The notes: generated by a model not told the origin, from the sequence alone. 64,000 nucleotides of DNA from an uncultured Muribaculaceae bacterium (GCA_934667475.1 CAKUMB010000001.1:124001-188000); one strand, 5' to 3'; counted from the first letter of the stretch, positions 1 through 9,023 are shown. Numbers and translations are program-made.

Positions 1-2211
1 GGCTCCGGGGGCCACAGTGGCTGTGTAGGCGGGCTCAGCGGCCTCGTCGCGATACACGCTCACGGTTATATCCTGGTCGAGTTTGCCGCCGTCGGCATCG
101 GTTGCGGGAGCGGTGAAGGCTATGGCGGCCTTAAGTTCGCCCTTGGCTGCGGGGGTCACGGTGAGTCCCGTCACAGCTGCCGGCACGCGGCTGCTCACCA
201 CCGCCATGCCCACGCTGTCGATTTTCAGCAGCCAGCCCTTTTTGCCGTCGCTGAAGCAGTAGAATCCCAGGTGGTAATATCCGTCTTCCTCCACCTTGAG
301 CACCACGCGCTGCACCTCGCCCTTTGGGCAGCTGTAGTCGGTGAATGCCTTCAGCTCCTTCATCGAGGCAGGAGAGCCGCTTGCGCCTATGGCCACCTTG
401 AAGTTTTCCACATATCGTGCGGTGCTGAAGGTTTGCGACTTGAAGGTGAGGCGGTAGTTTACGCCTTTTTTCAGGGCAATTTGCGGCGAAATCAGCCAGT
501 CGTCGCCCGGCAGATTCTCGTTGTTGTATTTGTATTGGGCGCAGTGGTTGTAGAACTGCCATGTGGAGCCGCCGTTGAGGTCGGTCACGCTCCACAGGTC
601 GAAAGCGTCTTGAGTGTCGAATGTTTCCACAAAAGGCACCTCATAGCCGCGGCCCACCACCACCTTGTCGGTAGTGGAGGGCTGGCTTGCGCCCTTGTTG
701 GTGACGGCACTCACCTCGTAGTACACGGCTGCGTTGGCGGCTGTGATGCCTGTGTCGTGAAGCGTGGTGTCGGTGAGTGACTCAGTCACAGTGGCGGCAC
801 CGGGATAGCGCACCACCTTGTAGCGCAGCGAGGCGCGGTCGTAGTCTCCGCCGTTCACGCCCTTGGTCGGTGCACTCCACTTAATCAGTGGATAGCCGCC
901 CTCGAGCGCAATGCTCAGGCCTTGCGGAGTGCCCGGCACGTCCTCGCCGGCCCACGATGTGATGCTGGCTGTGGCGCCGCGGAATTCGGCATCGGCTGTT
1001 GTCACCTTCACCTTTTGCAGGCCTGCGGTGAGGTTGAGCACCTGCGTTTCTGCCTTGGCGCCGGGTGTGATGCCGTCGACCACAGCAGCCTGCGTGCCGT
1101 TGATGCTCACAATGGCCGATATGGGCGCGGTGAGCTGGCTTCCGCCCACGCTCTTGGTGGGCGCGGTGAAGTTCACCTTGGCGGTGAGAGCCATGGGAGA
1201 TGTGTAGTCAACCGCCAGCCCTGTAACGGCCTCAGGGGCGCTGTCGGGCACTTTCTCGGGCATCTCATAGAGCCCCGCGAAGCCAGCGTTGTTTTCGAAG
1301 TCCCTGATTTTGGTGGCTGCGCCAGTGGCAGTGTTCACGCTGTAGAGGGCCGACTTGCCCTTCTCGTCGGTGGCTGCCCAGTAGAGCACGCCGTCGCTGC
1401 CAAAGGTCATGGTGTTGTTGTGTTCCGGATACACACCAGTCTTGCCTATTTGCTCATATTTGCCCGTCTTCTTGTCGATTTTTATGAGCCATCCGGTGTA
1501 GCCCCAAATGCCATACAGCTCGCCAGCCTTGTTGCAGGCCAGTGCAAACACGCGGCGGTCGGTGAGGGCAATCTCGGTGGCCTCGCCCAAGGTGAGGCTG
1601 TAGGTGCCGAAGCGGTCATACTCGTCGTTGTCGCTGTCGTAGAACACGCCATACACCTTGCCCGTGGTGGGGTCGTAGGTGAGGTCGGTGGGCACGTTCA
1701 CCACATCGGTCTGTTCGTTGCGGCTGCGCGACCACGAAATTGTGGAGTATTCGCTCACATACGCCGTTTCGCCAGTGGCCGAGGCGCTCACCACATAGTA
1801 GGTGTTGTTCACCTTCACGCCGGCGCGCATCTTGGTGAAGTCGTTGTTCTGATACACCTTGCTCTCGCCACCGCCCTCCTTGGCCTGGATGGTGTAGATG
1901 CCGGCGGTGATGGGATACAGGTAGTGTCCGGCTGAGTCGGTCACGCCCCAAAGGTCGCTATACACCATGGCTGCGCCCAGGGTGGTGTTGGTGCCTGGCA
2001 CGCGCAGTGCTGTGGCCGCCGGCTGTGGCGCGGTGGCCTCGAAACTTGCGTCGGGGCGGTGACTTGCCAGCCGCGATGTGGCCGGCCTGGCTGCCCTGGC
2101 CTGCACGGCGAGCCGTGCAGCAGGCAGCTGCTTGGCCGCCTTGGGGCCGCTGCCAGCCACGGCGGGGACTATGGCCGCCAGTGCCGCAATAACGCTTAAT
2201 AAAATTCTCAT
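1..2211 (-). CDS. Secreted modular protein, propeller-like N-terminus plus Fn3 and choice-of-anchor J modules (3' end missing)
   Basis: The frame is open from ATG at 2209-2211 to the window edge (737 codons), so the C-terminus lies outside. The N-terminus MRILLSVIAALAAIVPAVAG is a clear signal peptide. Residues ~90-370 contain repeated 'TYDPTTGKVYGV' and 'LYSVNTATGAATKI' strands like a beta-propeller. Fibronectin-III-like segments follow (about 380-540), then a choice-of-anchor J type module with the DDWLISP motif and a second Fn3-like segment reaching the edge. The propeller section is visibly paralogous to the N-terminal part of the protein at 57025-59877. The role is probably cell-surface binding or adhesion; no catalytic motif was seen. 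The C-terminal sorting domain expected for this class cannot be checked here. Confidence 0.85.
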   Translation of the reverse strand, partial: MRILLSVIAALAAIVPAVAGSGPKAAKQLPAARLAVQARAARPATSRLASHRPDASFEATAPQPAATALRVPGTNTTLGAAMVYSDLWGVTDSAGHYLYPITAGIYTIQAKEGGGESKVYQNNDFTKMRAGVKVNNTYYVVSASATGETAYVSEYSTISWSRSRNEQTDVVNVPTDLTYDPTTGKVYGVFYDSDNDEYDRFGTYSLTLGEATEIALTDRRVFALACNKAGELYGIWGYTGWLIKIDKKTGKYEQIGKTGVYPEHNNTMTFGSDGVLYWAATDEKGKSALYSVNTATGAATKIRDFENNAGFAGLYEMPEKVPDSAPEAVTGLAVDYTSPMALTAKVNFTAPTKSVGGSQLTAPISAIVSINGTQAAVVDGITPGAKAETQVLNLTAGLQKVKVTTADAEFRGATASITSWAGEDVPGTPQGLSIALEGGYPLIKWSAPTKGVNGGDYDRASLRYKVVRYPGAATVTESLTDTTLHDTGITAANAAVYYEVSAVTNKGASQPSTTDKVVVGRGYEVPFVETFDTQDAFDLWSVTDLNGGSTWQFYNHCAQYKYNNENLPGDDWLISPQIALKKGVNYRLTFKSQTFSTARYVENFKVAIGASGSPASMKELKAFTDYSCPKGEVQRVVLKVEEDGYYHLGFYCFSDGKKGWLLKIDSVGMAVVSSRVPAAVTGLTVTPAAKGELKAAIAFTAPATDADGGKLDQDITVSVYRDEAAEPAYTATVAPGA

Positions 2212-2242
2212 TTACCTAAAAATTGAAGATTTATGAAAAAAA

Positions 2243-2286
2243 CGGAGATTGCCGGGGCGCAAATCAGTCGCCCCCGGCAATCTCCG
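2243..2286 (-). terminator. Rho-independent terminator of the 2321-5470 gene
   Basis: A near-perfect inverted repeat has arms CGGAGATTGCCGGGG and its complement around a short loop. On the minus strand it is followed by a run of seven T. It lies in the 109-base gap downstream of the 2321-5470 gene. Confidence 0.8.
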
Positions 2287-2320
2287 CTGTGAAGATATTA
2301 ATGCCTTGTGTGGGTCATGC

Positions 2321-5300
2321 TCACTTTATTACTTTGCACACCACACGCTTGCCGCCAATTTTGGCAGAAATCACATACACGCCCGCGTTGAGGCCGTCGA
2401 GGCTGATGCTGTCGGCATTGGCGGCTTCGGCCACCACTTTGCCGCTCAGGTCGCACACCACTACGCTTTGGGCAGTGGCTGCGAATGTGGCCTTGCCAGC
2501 GGCATAGGTCACGGCGCCGGCCTGCTCTATGCTGCTGATGCCGGTGGATGGCTTGCGCTTCTCGGTGATGGTCATTTCGCCAATTTGCACCGCACCCTTG
2601 TTCACGGCGTGGTAGCCAATGGTGCGCACACCGGCCAGAATCACGAGTTCGCTGGCGCTATCGGCATCCTGTGTGCTCACAGAGTCGGTGGGCAGCTCGA
2701 GCACGGCCTTCACCACAATGGTGTCGGTCTGTGCATCGGCAGCATTCTTCACCGTGGTGGTGATGGTCTTGAGTGTGTCGGTCATGCTTTCGGGCTTGGG
2801 CGCGCTGCCATAGGCCAGATTCCATGTGTATGGCGGCTCGCCGTCCATGCCTGTCCACGACTTCACTGTGATGATGTAGGTGTTGCCCTCCACAAAATTG
2901 ATGCGCGGGCTGATGGCCCAGTCGTTGGGGGTGTTGTTGTTCGACACGATGTACACCTTCGAGTTGTCGCTGTTGCGGTTCCAGGTGATTTCATCGCCCC
3001 AGGTGTTTTTGTCGTTGTTCACGTTGAATATGCTCCAGTCGGCGTAGTCGGCGGTGTAGGGCACGTTTTTGCCGGCGCCAATCCATTCACTCTCCACCGT
3101 GGGAGCCTTGCTCTGGCTCTTGCCGGCTGCGTTGTAGATTTCCACCGAGTAGGTGTAGGTGCCGGCTTCGGGCACTGTGGTGTCGACATATTGCGAAGTC
3201 TCGCCGGGCTTGAGGCCGGTGGTGACGCTGTCGATGGCCACGCCGTTGCGCAGAATCACAGCCTTCACAAGGTTGTCGGCGGCCACGCCCTCAACGTTGG
3301 TGCCGGTGGGGTTGGTCCACTCAAATGTGGCCTTGAGCAGCATGTTGGGGTCGGGGGTCACCTTGAGGTCGGTGGCCACACCGGGAACCACAGTCACCTT
3401 CTCGATGCTGATGTCGCTCACAGCCATGTTGGCGTCGGTCTTGGCAAACGACTCGTTGCAATACCATGCGAAGTGGTAGGTGCCGGCAGTGTCGACCTTT
3501 ATCACATTGCTTGCGGCAGCCGCATAGGCCATGGTGGTCACCTTCTGGGCGCCTGTGAATGTGCCCTTGGCATTGTTGATGTCGGACACGATGCCGCTGC
3601 TCATGGTGCTGTAGCGCGGGCCGTTGGCCTTGAAGCTGAGTTTGTAGTAGCCGGGCTCAAGGTTGAAGGGGGGCGTCAGCAGGTAGTCGTCGGCCTTTGA
3701 GTAGTCGTCGCTGCTCTTAAGCAGTTGTGCGGCCTGGTTCTTGTATGTCCATGTGTAGCCGTCGTTGTTTTGGTCAACGGCGGTGTAGAGTCCAAACAGT
3801 TTTGCGTCCTTGAAGTCGTAGCTGTAGGGCAGCGTCTGTGTGGGGTCGCCAAACCACTTGCTGGCGGCCTTCACGGTGTCGCCCTGTGCGGCGCCGTTTT
3901 CGTTGTAGGCAATCACCCAGTAGGTGTTGATGCCGTTGGCGGGAGCCTCATCGGTCCACTTGCCTTTGCTGCCTGGAGTGGGGTTGGCGAAGGAGATCTT
4001 CAGTTCGCCGTCGCGGTACACCTCCACCTTGGTGAGTCTGGCAAGGTCTTTGCCAATCACGTCTTTGCTGGGGTTGGTCCAAGCCACCTTAATGGTGTTG
4101 CCGTCGATGGTGGCGGTGGGGTCGGTCACCTGCTGTGGGGTGACCACCTCCTCGGCCACTTTCACCGAGCTCACGTAATATGTGCTGTAGGAGCTGCGTG
4201 CAGTGGCGGCGTGCAGGCCTATGTAGTATGTGCCGGCCTCGGGCACCTCAAACAGCATCGGGTAGTCGGTGGCGGTGTAGGGCATCGATGTGATGGAGTC
4301 GATTACTGTGGTGAAGTCGGCTGCGGTCTTGCCCTTGCCCAGGCACACCTGGAAGTTGGTCTTCGACGAGCCGTAGCGGGCATTGATGGTCACCTTGTAG
4401 GCTCCGGCCTTGTCAAACTTGAGCGGCGGTGTAATGAGCCAGTCGTCTTCGGTCTTGCCGCTGCCCACATACAGTTTGGCGGCGTTGCCGCTGTAGGTGT
4501 TGGTGTATAACGACCACGATGCGCTGGCACCGCTCTTCTCGCCCTTAACCACAGTCCACAGGGCGTCGAATGCGTCTTGGGTGCTGAAGTCGCTCGACCA
4601 CGGAATGGCCTGGGCCTCCACGGGGCCAACATATTTGGTTCTGACGGTGGCCTGCGCGCTCACTGCATCGCCAATCAGGGCCTCTACGGCATAGGTGTGG
4701 AAGCCTGCGGTGAGTCCGTTGGCTGCATCGTCGGTAAATGCGGTGGCAGCGCCGTCGAGCGTGGCGGCCAGCTTTCCGTCGCGATACACTTTGACGCCGG
4801 TCACGGCTTTGCCCTCGGGCAGTGCGGCCCCGTCGTCGGTGGTGGTGGGCAGTGTCCACTTAAGGGCCACGGTCAGGGCGTTGTTTTCGCCTTCGGTGGC
4901 TGTGAGGCCGGTCACAGCGCCGGGGGTGAGTATGTTTTCACCCACCCAAAACTTGGTGCAATACACATTGTAGCGGTCGGCCACGCTGTAGCAATACAGG
5001 GCAAAATTGTAGTCGCCCGTTGAGTCGACGGTGAATGTTACCGCATCTTTCACCCAAGTGGAGTTGGAGTAGTTGTTTTTGTCGAGCAGGCGCTTGCCGC
5101 CCGACAGCACAGCGGTGGTGTTGCCCGGGGCCAGAACCACGGCATAGTTTTCTTTGCTTGAGCTGGTTTTGCTCCACAGCTTCAGTTTGTATTCCTTGCC
5201 GGCCACAAGGTGGACGGCAGGCGACACATACCAGTCGTCGGCCGCATATGTGCGGTCGTAGGTGTACTTCACTCCACCGGCAGCGCCGTCGGCGGCTTTG

Positions 5301-5470
5301 TAGGTCGTGCTACTTGTTTCGCTTACCCACGTCTTGGAATTCGGCTCCACATTGATTGTGGTCCACGATGCATCGTCGTGCAGTTCGCTGCTGTATGGAA
5401 CTTGCTGCACTTGCGCCATTGCCGTCACCGGCAGCGCAAGGCTCACGAGTAGGGTACTAAGTTTGTTCAT
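2321..5470 (-). CDS. Large secreted protein with four choice-of-anchor J / Fn3 repeats and C-terminal sorting domain
   Basis: This is a 1049-residue protein with signal peptide MNKLSTLLVSLALPVTAMAQ. It is built from alternating modules: choice-of-anchor J-like domains (about 23-180, 280-435, 545-690, 795-960), each with a motif such as DDWYVSP, DDWLITP, DDYLLTP or NDWAISP, joined by Fn3 domains with 'VKVYRDGKL'-type strands. The last ~80 residues (GLNAGVYVISAKIGGKRV and flanks) resemble a Por/type 9 secretion C-terminal sorting domain. I infer outer-membrane export and surface or secreted location. No enzyme motif was seen, so adhesion or substrate binding is the likely role. It has its own promoter and terminator and is monocistronic. 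Confidence 0.88.
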   Translation of the reverse strand: MNKLSTLLVSLALPVTAMAQVQQVPYSSELHDDASWTTINVEPNSKTWVSETSSTTYKAADGAAGGVKYTYDRTYAADDWYVSPAVHLVAGKEYKLKLWSKTSSSKENYAVVLAPGNTTAVLSGGKRLLDKNNYSNSTWVKDAVTFTVDSTGDYNFALYCYSVADRYNVYCTKFWVGENILTPGAVTGLTATEGENNALTVALKWTLPTTTDDGAALPEGKAVTGVKVYRDGKLAATLDGAATAFTDDAANGLTAGFHTYAVEALIGDAVSAQATVRTKYVGPVEAQAIPWSSDFSTQDAFDALWTVVKGEKSGASASWSLYTNTYSGNAAKLYVGSGKTEDDWLITPPLKFDKAGAYKVTINARYGSSKTNFQVCLGKGKTAADFTTVIDSITSMPYTATDYPMLFEVPEAGTYYIGLHAATARSSYSTYYVSSVKVAEEVVTPQQVTDPTATIDGNTIKVAWTNPSKDVIGKDLARLTKVEVYRDGELKISFANPTPGSKGKWTDEAPANGINTYWVIAYNENGAAQGDTVKAASKWFGDPTQTLPYSYDFKDAKLFGLYTAVDQNNDGYTWTYKNQAAQLLKSSDDYSKADDYLLTPPFNLEPGYYKLSFKANGPRYSTMSSGIVSDINNAKGTFTGAQKVTTMAYAAAASNVIKVDTAGTYHFAWYCNESFAKTDANMAVSDISIEKVTVVPGVATDLKVTPDPNMLLKATFEWTNPTGTNVEGVAADNLVKAVILRNGVAIDSVTTGLKPGETSQYVDTTVPEAGTYTYSVEIYNAAGKSQSKAPTVESEWIGAGKNVPYTADYADWSIFNVNNDKNTWGDEITWNRNSDNSKVYIVSNNNTPNDWAISPRINFVEGNTYIITVKSWTGMDGEPPYTWNLAYGSAPKPESMTDTLKTITTTVKNAADAQTDTIVVKAVLELPTDSVSTQDADSASELVILAGVRTIGYHAVNKGAVQIGEMTITEKRKPSTGISSIEQAGAVTYAAGKATFAATAQSVVVCDLSGKVVAEAANADSISLDGLNAGVYVISAKIGGKRVVCKVIK

Positions 5471-5548
5471 CGTCTTTTTTAAAACTGTATAAATTGGTTT
5501 TCGTTTGTTGCTGAACTTCAGTTTTCAGTTGTGGAAATTATTACGTTG

Positions 5549-5556
5549 CAAAATTA
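5549..5556 (-). promoter_or_regulatory. Bacteroidota -7 box for the 5470 gene
   Basis: The minus strand reads TAATTTTG, an exact TAnnTTTG -7 element about 80 bases before the start codon. No clear -33 TTTG was found at the usual spacing. The rest of 5471-5784 is AT-rich with nothing else recognised. Confidence 0.55.
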
Positions 5557-5784
5557 ACAAAATAATTCAAAACGAAACCATTTATATAAAAATTTAATGC
5601 GCTTTTGCGGTAAAAAACTATTTTTTGATATCATAATGTATTCAATTTAAGCAAAAAGTCAAAATGTATATATGCATCAAGGCTGCTTTGTCGTTTTGTG
5701 TGGCTAAGTGGCGCAAAAATAGTTTTTTGCTGATATAATAGCCCGATGCGTGATAAAAGTGCATGGTTTTATGGTAAGTTTTAT

Positions 5785-5792
5785 TATATTTG
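5785..5792 (+). promoter_or_regulatory. Bacteroidota -7 box before the truncated surface-protein gene
   Basis: TATATTTG is an exact match to TAnnTTTG. It lies 17 bases before ATG 5809, which opens a short signal-peptide-like peptide. No convincing -33 box was seen. Confidence 0.5.
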
Positions 5793-5795
5793 TAA

Positions 5796-6494
5796 CGATT
5801 ATCTGGCTATGCATCGCACTCTGGCGTGCAGCATCTCTCTTCTATGGGCTGCTACTACGAGAATGTGGAGTCGAACGACTGGGCTGTGTCGCCTGAACTC
5901 TATGGCGGCCCGCAGCTGATTTCGTTCTACGCCAAGAGCTACAGCTCAATCTATAAGGAGAACCTCGAGGTGCTGTATTCAACCACCGACACCGCGCGCA
6001 CCAGCTTCAAGTCGCTTGGCGACAACACTGGCCTGCCCAACAAGTGGAACCTGTATGAATACGAGCTGCTGCAGGGCGCCAAGTATTTTGCTCTTCGCAG
6101 CCACGGCGTCAAAAACTGGATGTGCTTCATCGACGATGTGACCTACACCGGCAAGGGCACTCCAGCCAAGATGACCATAGTGGGATACAATGTGTATCGC
6201 AACGGCGAGAAGATTAACTCCGATGTTGTGACCGACCTCGAATTCACCGACACCGAGCTGCAGACCGATGCCAGCACCACCAACTATGTGGTGACTGCCG
6301 TATACGACCGCGGCGAGTCGATGCCGTCACCCGTGTACAGCTACGACATGACTGGCGTTAACACCATCAATGCCGACGACGCTCCCGTTGAGTACTTCAA
6401 CATCCAGGGTATGAGAATACCTGCCGACCGTCTTGAGCCTGGCGTGTATGTGCGCCTGCAGGGCAGCAAGGCCACTAAGGTGATAGTGAAGTAA
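5796..6494 (+). pseudogene. 3' remnant of a choice-of-anchor J surface protein (5' part deleted)
   Basis: The open frame to 6494 encodes the second half of a choice-of-anchor J domain (NDWAVSPEL motif), a short Fn3-like segment (VYRNGEKI) and a complete C-terminal sorting-type domain ending YVRLQGSKATKVIVK. In this frame there is no ATG start or signal peptide; the first possible starts are GTG 5826 and ATG 5844, both inside the domain. In another frame, ATG 5809 gives MHRTLACSISLLWAA, which looks like a signal peptide, followed by unrelated sequence. The simplest reading is a promoter and start region joined out of frame to the 3' third of the gene by an internal deletion. An assembly join is the alternative. 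The product is probably not made or exported. Confidence 0.7.
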
Positions 6495-6546
6495 TGTAAC
6501 ACAGTTTTGGGGCCAGCCGCCCCAATTCATATAATGCAAAAACGCA

Positions 6547-6574
6547 GGGGCCGTGCCAAAAGTGGCACGGCCCC
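6547..6574. terminator. Hairpin between convergent genes, probable bidirectional terminator
   Basis: GGGGCCGTGCCA-aaag-TGGCACGGCCCC is a perfect 12-bp stem. It lies between the 3' end of the remnant (6494) and the 3' end of the convergent gene (6603). Confidence 0.7.
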
Positions 6575-6602
6575 TGTTGTCGTATTAAAGCTGATGTGAT
6601 GT

Positions 6603-7046
6603 TTATAGGCCATTGAGCCACCACAGGACTGCAAGAAGGGCCGCGACGAGGGCAATGATGGCCCAGTAGATGCCGCGGCTTTCGCTGCGCTCAAGTGCAA
6701 GGCGGGCGTCTTCCCAGTGGCTGTAGCGGCCGCTGGCGCACTGCGAGGCAAAGCGGCTCAGGCGGCTGTGGCCGCCGTGCTCCGATGCCGCTATGGTCTT
6801 GAGCAGCACCAGGCCGTAGGCGGCGATGTCGGCCGCCGCACCGGCTTCAGGCTCTGTGCCAACGGGCTTTATGGCCACACTGCCGGCCTCGGCATCGAGC
6901 CATAACGAGGCTGCCTCTATGTGGCCCGAGTGGCACTCGCAGCGCATAAGCGCCATGGCTTCGATGGCCGGCTGCCCCATGAGCGCAAGAGCGCGGGGCG
7001 TTACGGCCCCGCGCTCGATGAGTTCGGTTAAACTTGTGCAGGCCAC
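6603..7046 (-). CDS. Short membrane-anchored protein resembling a protein-kinase C-lobe
   Basis: A 147-residue protein of unrecognised family. Residues ~20-120 follow the order of a protein-kinase C-lobe: a helix with 'IEAMALMRCECHSGH', a 'WLDAEAGSVAIK' strand pair where kinases carry the catalytic and DFG loops, 'ADIAAYGLVLLKTIA' like subdomain IX (DIxxxGxxL), and 'RFASQCASGRYSHWEDA' like subdomain XI. The HRD and DFG residues and the whole N-lobe are absent. Residues 127-145 form one transmembrane helix near the C-terminus. The start is GTG, six bases after the stop of the upstream zinc-ribbon gene, with an in-frame stop just before it, so the two are probably translationally coupled. The kinase relation is my inference from motif order. 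Confidence 0.6.
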   Translation of the reverse strand: MACTSLTELIERGAVTPRALALMGQPAIEAMALMRCECHSGHIEAASLWLDAEAGSVAIKPVGTEPEAGAAADIAAYGLVLLKTIAASEHGGHSRLSRFASQCASGRYSHWEDARLALERSESRGIYWAIIALVAALLAVLWWLNGL

Positions 7047-7051
7047 ACGCG

Positions 7052-8455
7052 CTACTTTTTAAGCTTGGCGCGGTTGGTGTAGAGGTTGTACTCAATCAGG
7101 CCGCTGGCCGTGCGCACGTTTATAATGTTTTTGTCGCTGTTTTCAAAGCCGATGTTGGTGGCCTTGGGGTTGCCGGCATACACCACAAAGTTTTTGCCCT
7201 CGCTCTTGTTGAAGGCATACACCACTCCGCCGTTGGTGAGGAACACCACGTAGGCGCCGTTGGCAATTTTGCTTTTGAGGTCGCTTGAGCGGAACAGCGG
7301 CTTGTCTTTGTCGTAGGTCGATGAGCGAAGGGTCACCTCGGTGCCTTTTTTGAGCGATGTCATGGCTTCGGTGTTGTCGCTGGCCCACTTGCTGGCCGAG
7401 TTGGCTGGGGCTTCCAGTTCCTTGGCTTCGGCCTCTTCGTCGGCCTGCTCCTTCTCTTGCTTTTCGGCGTCGATTTCGTCTTGCGTCTTTATGTGCAGAA
7501 TGCCTATCGAGGGCACCTGGCCGTTGATGAAGTTAAACTCCTGTCCGCTGCCGCTTTTGGGCATGCACACTATGTGCTGCTGGCCGTCGCCGAGGGTCTT
7601 GTATTCACCATCGTAGTTCTGGCTCACCACCTGCTTGGTGTCGATGTCGTAGAGGTTTAGCGACACGTGGCCGCTCGAGCCGCTGCCCACAGCCATGTAG
7701 GCGAAATACACATAGCGCTTGCCGTCGATAACTGTGCTTTGCGGCAGTGTGCTGGGGTCGGCCATCAGCTGTCCGGCGTCGAATGTAATGTTCTGTCCGT
7801 CGAGATAGGTGGTCTTGGCCAGCTGTATTTCCCAGTTAGAGCCGTTTTGGGTGAGGTCGTAGATTTTGTAGAACGTGTGTCCGCCCTGGCCCGACTGGAA
7901 TGTGAGGCCCACAATGTGGTCGGGGTTGCCGGTGTCGCCGCCCGGCACCCTGATGGCATACACCACGGTGGCACCGTCGCCCCCGAAGTTGTTGTCTTGC
8001 AGCGCTTTCACGAAAATTGCGTTGGAGTCTTGAATTGAGTCGGTGGTCACGGCGGTGGTGTCGGCTGCTTCAGTGGGCTGCGAGTTGCCGCTGAAGAAGC
8101 AGTTGCGCACAAGTATAAGCCCTAAAAAGCCCACAATCACCAGGGCCAAAATTATGTTGCGGGCGCGCTTGCGCTCGCTGGACGTGTGGTCGTCGGCTGG
8201 TGTGTCGGGCTGCTGTGCACCGTTTTTGCCATCCCACTCGTTTTTAGCGGTGTCGTTGCCGGCAGGGGCGGTGGTTGTGGCCTTGCCGCACTTGGGGCAG
8301 AACATGGCGGTGGCGGGAATTTGTGCGTGGCAGTGAGGGCATTCAACCGTTTCGGGTGCGGCGGGCTTGCTCACAATTGGGGCGCCGCACTTGTTGCAAA
8401 AGGCCGAGCCTTCGGGCACCTCGTTGCCGCAGTTTTGACATTTGATGTATTGCAT
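7052..8455 (-). CDS. Double zinc-ribbon membrane protein with C-terminal extracytoplasmic domain
   Basis: A 467-residue protein. Two zinc ribbons come first: C6-x2-C9...C20-x2-C23 and C39-x2-C42...C53-x2-C56. A polar linker leads to one transmembrane helix at about 100-118 (IILALVIVGFLGLILVRN) after basic residues ERKRAR, so the ribbons should be cytoplasmic and the large C-terminal part periplasmic. That part has beta-rich sequence, an acidic coiled segment (EKQEKEQADEEAEAKELEA, about 325-345) and a C-terminal beta domain. Zinc-ribbon plus single-helix architecture is common in bacterial sensor or scaffold proteins of unknown role. The gene is immediately upstream of the kinase-C-lobe-like gene and 50 bases downstream of the C_GCAxxG_C_C gene. 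Confidence 0.75.
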   Translation of the reverse strand: MQYIKCQNCGNEVPEGSAFCNKCGAPIVSKPAAPETVECPHCHAQIPATAMFCPKCGKATTTAPAGNDTAKNEWDGKNGAQQPDTPADDHTSSERKRARNIILALVIVGFLGLILVRNCFFSGNSQPTEAADTTAVTTDSIQDSNAIFVKALQDNNFGGDGATVVYAIRVPGGDTGNPDHIVGLTFQSGQGGHTFYKIYDLTQNGSNWEIQLAKTTYLDGQNITFDAGQLMADPSTLPQSTVIDGKRYVYFAYMAVGSGSSGHVSLNLYDIDTKQVVSQNYDGEYKTLGDGQQHIVCMPKSGSGQEFNFINGQVPSIGILHIKTQDEIDAEKQEKEQADEEAEAKELEAPANSASKWASDNTEAMTSLKKGTEVTLRSSTYDKDKPLFRSSDLKSKIANGAYVVFLTNGGVVYAFNKSEGKNFVVYAGNPKATNIGFENSDKNIINVRTASGLIEYNLYTNRAKLKK

Positions 8456-8505
8456 ATGCGCTTAAGCTTAGCTGTTGATGATATATTTTGATAGATTCTT
8501 TTTGC

Positions 8506-8988
8506 TTATTTGGCGTTGTTGAGCAGGTGGCGGGCATAGATGCGGCAGGCGCATTCCACCATTTTTGGGCACGGGCGCGCCTTGTAGTAGGCCGCGGTGC
8601 GCTCGCTGGGCCGCGGAGGCTCCACCTGGCCGCTGCGCAGGCCCAGCAGCTCGGCGCAAATCAGCGAGTCGTTTTCAGCCTTGAATTCGGCGGCAAGTTG
8701 CTGCACCAGGGCGTAGTTGGCGGTGCGTGCTGTCATGTCGCCCGGATTGGAGGGGCCGTTTTCGAGCCCTGCGAGCAGAGCCATGCCCGTCACGGCCCCG
8801 CAAGTGAGCCTCAGCCGGCCCATGCCGCCGCCCATCGAGGCCGCCATTGCGGCGAGGGTGTCGCGGCTTATGCGGTCGGCATACAAGTCGGCAAAAGCAA
8901 GAGCCACAGCCTGGGCGCAATTGTAGCCCTGCTTGAAAAGTTCCACGCCTCGGTTGGCGCACTGCTCAATATCGATGTTTTTGCTCAT
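8506..8988 (-). CDS. C_GCAxxG_C_C family protein
   Basis: A 160-residue protein with the cysteine pattern that defines this family: YNCAQAV near residue 25, GGGMGR followed by LTCGAVTG, then a Cys in SLICAELLG and a C-terminal RPCPKMVECACR. Members are small cytoplasmic proteins, often near redox genes, with putative metal or redox function that is not established. The divergent-looking promoter at 9016-9023 drives it. The rubrerythrin gene next upstream on the same strand, separated by a terminator, fits an oxidative-stress neighbourhood but does not prove a link. Confidence 0.85.
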   Translation of the reverse strand: MSKNIDIEQCANRGVELFKQGYNCAQAVALAFADLYADRISRDTLAAMAASMGGGMGRLRLTCGAVTGMALLAGLENGPSNPGDMTARTANYALVQQLAAEFKAENDSLICAELLGLRSGQVEPPRPSERTAAYYKARPCPKMVECACRIYARHLLNNAK

Positions 8989-9015
8989 AAGAGTAGTTTG
9001 TTATAGCTTCGGCTA

Positions 9016-9023
9016 CAAATATA
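9016..9023 (-). promoter_or_regulatory. -7 box for the C_GCAxxG_C_C gene
   Basis: The minus strand reads TATATTTG, an exact TAnnTTTG, 27 bases before the start codon at 8988. Confidence 0.55.

Noticed and set aside
2249..3700. 483-codon plus-strand frame
   Set aside because: Shadow of the repeat protein at 2321-5470, with His/Val/Gly-rich composition and no signal or motif.
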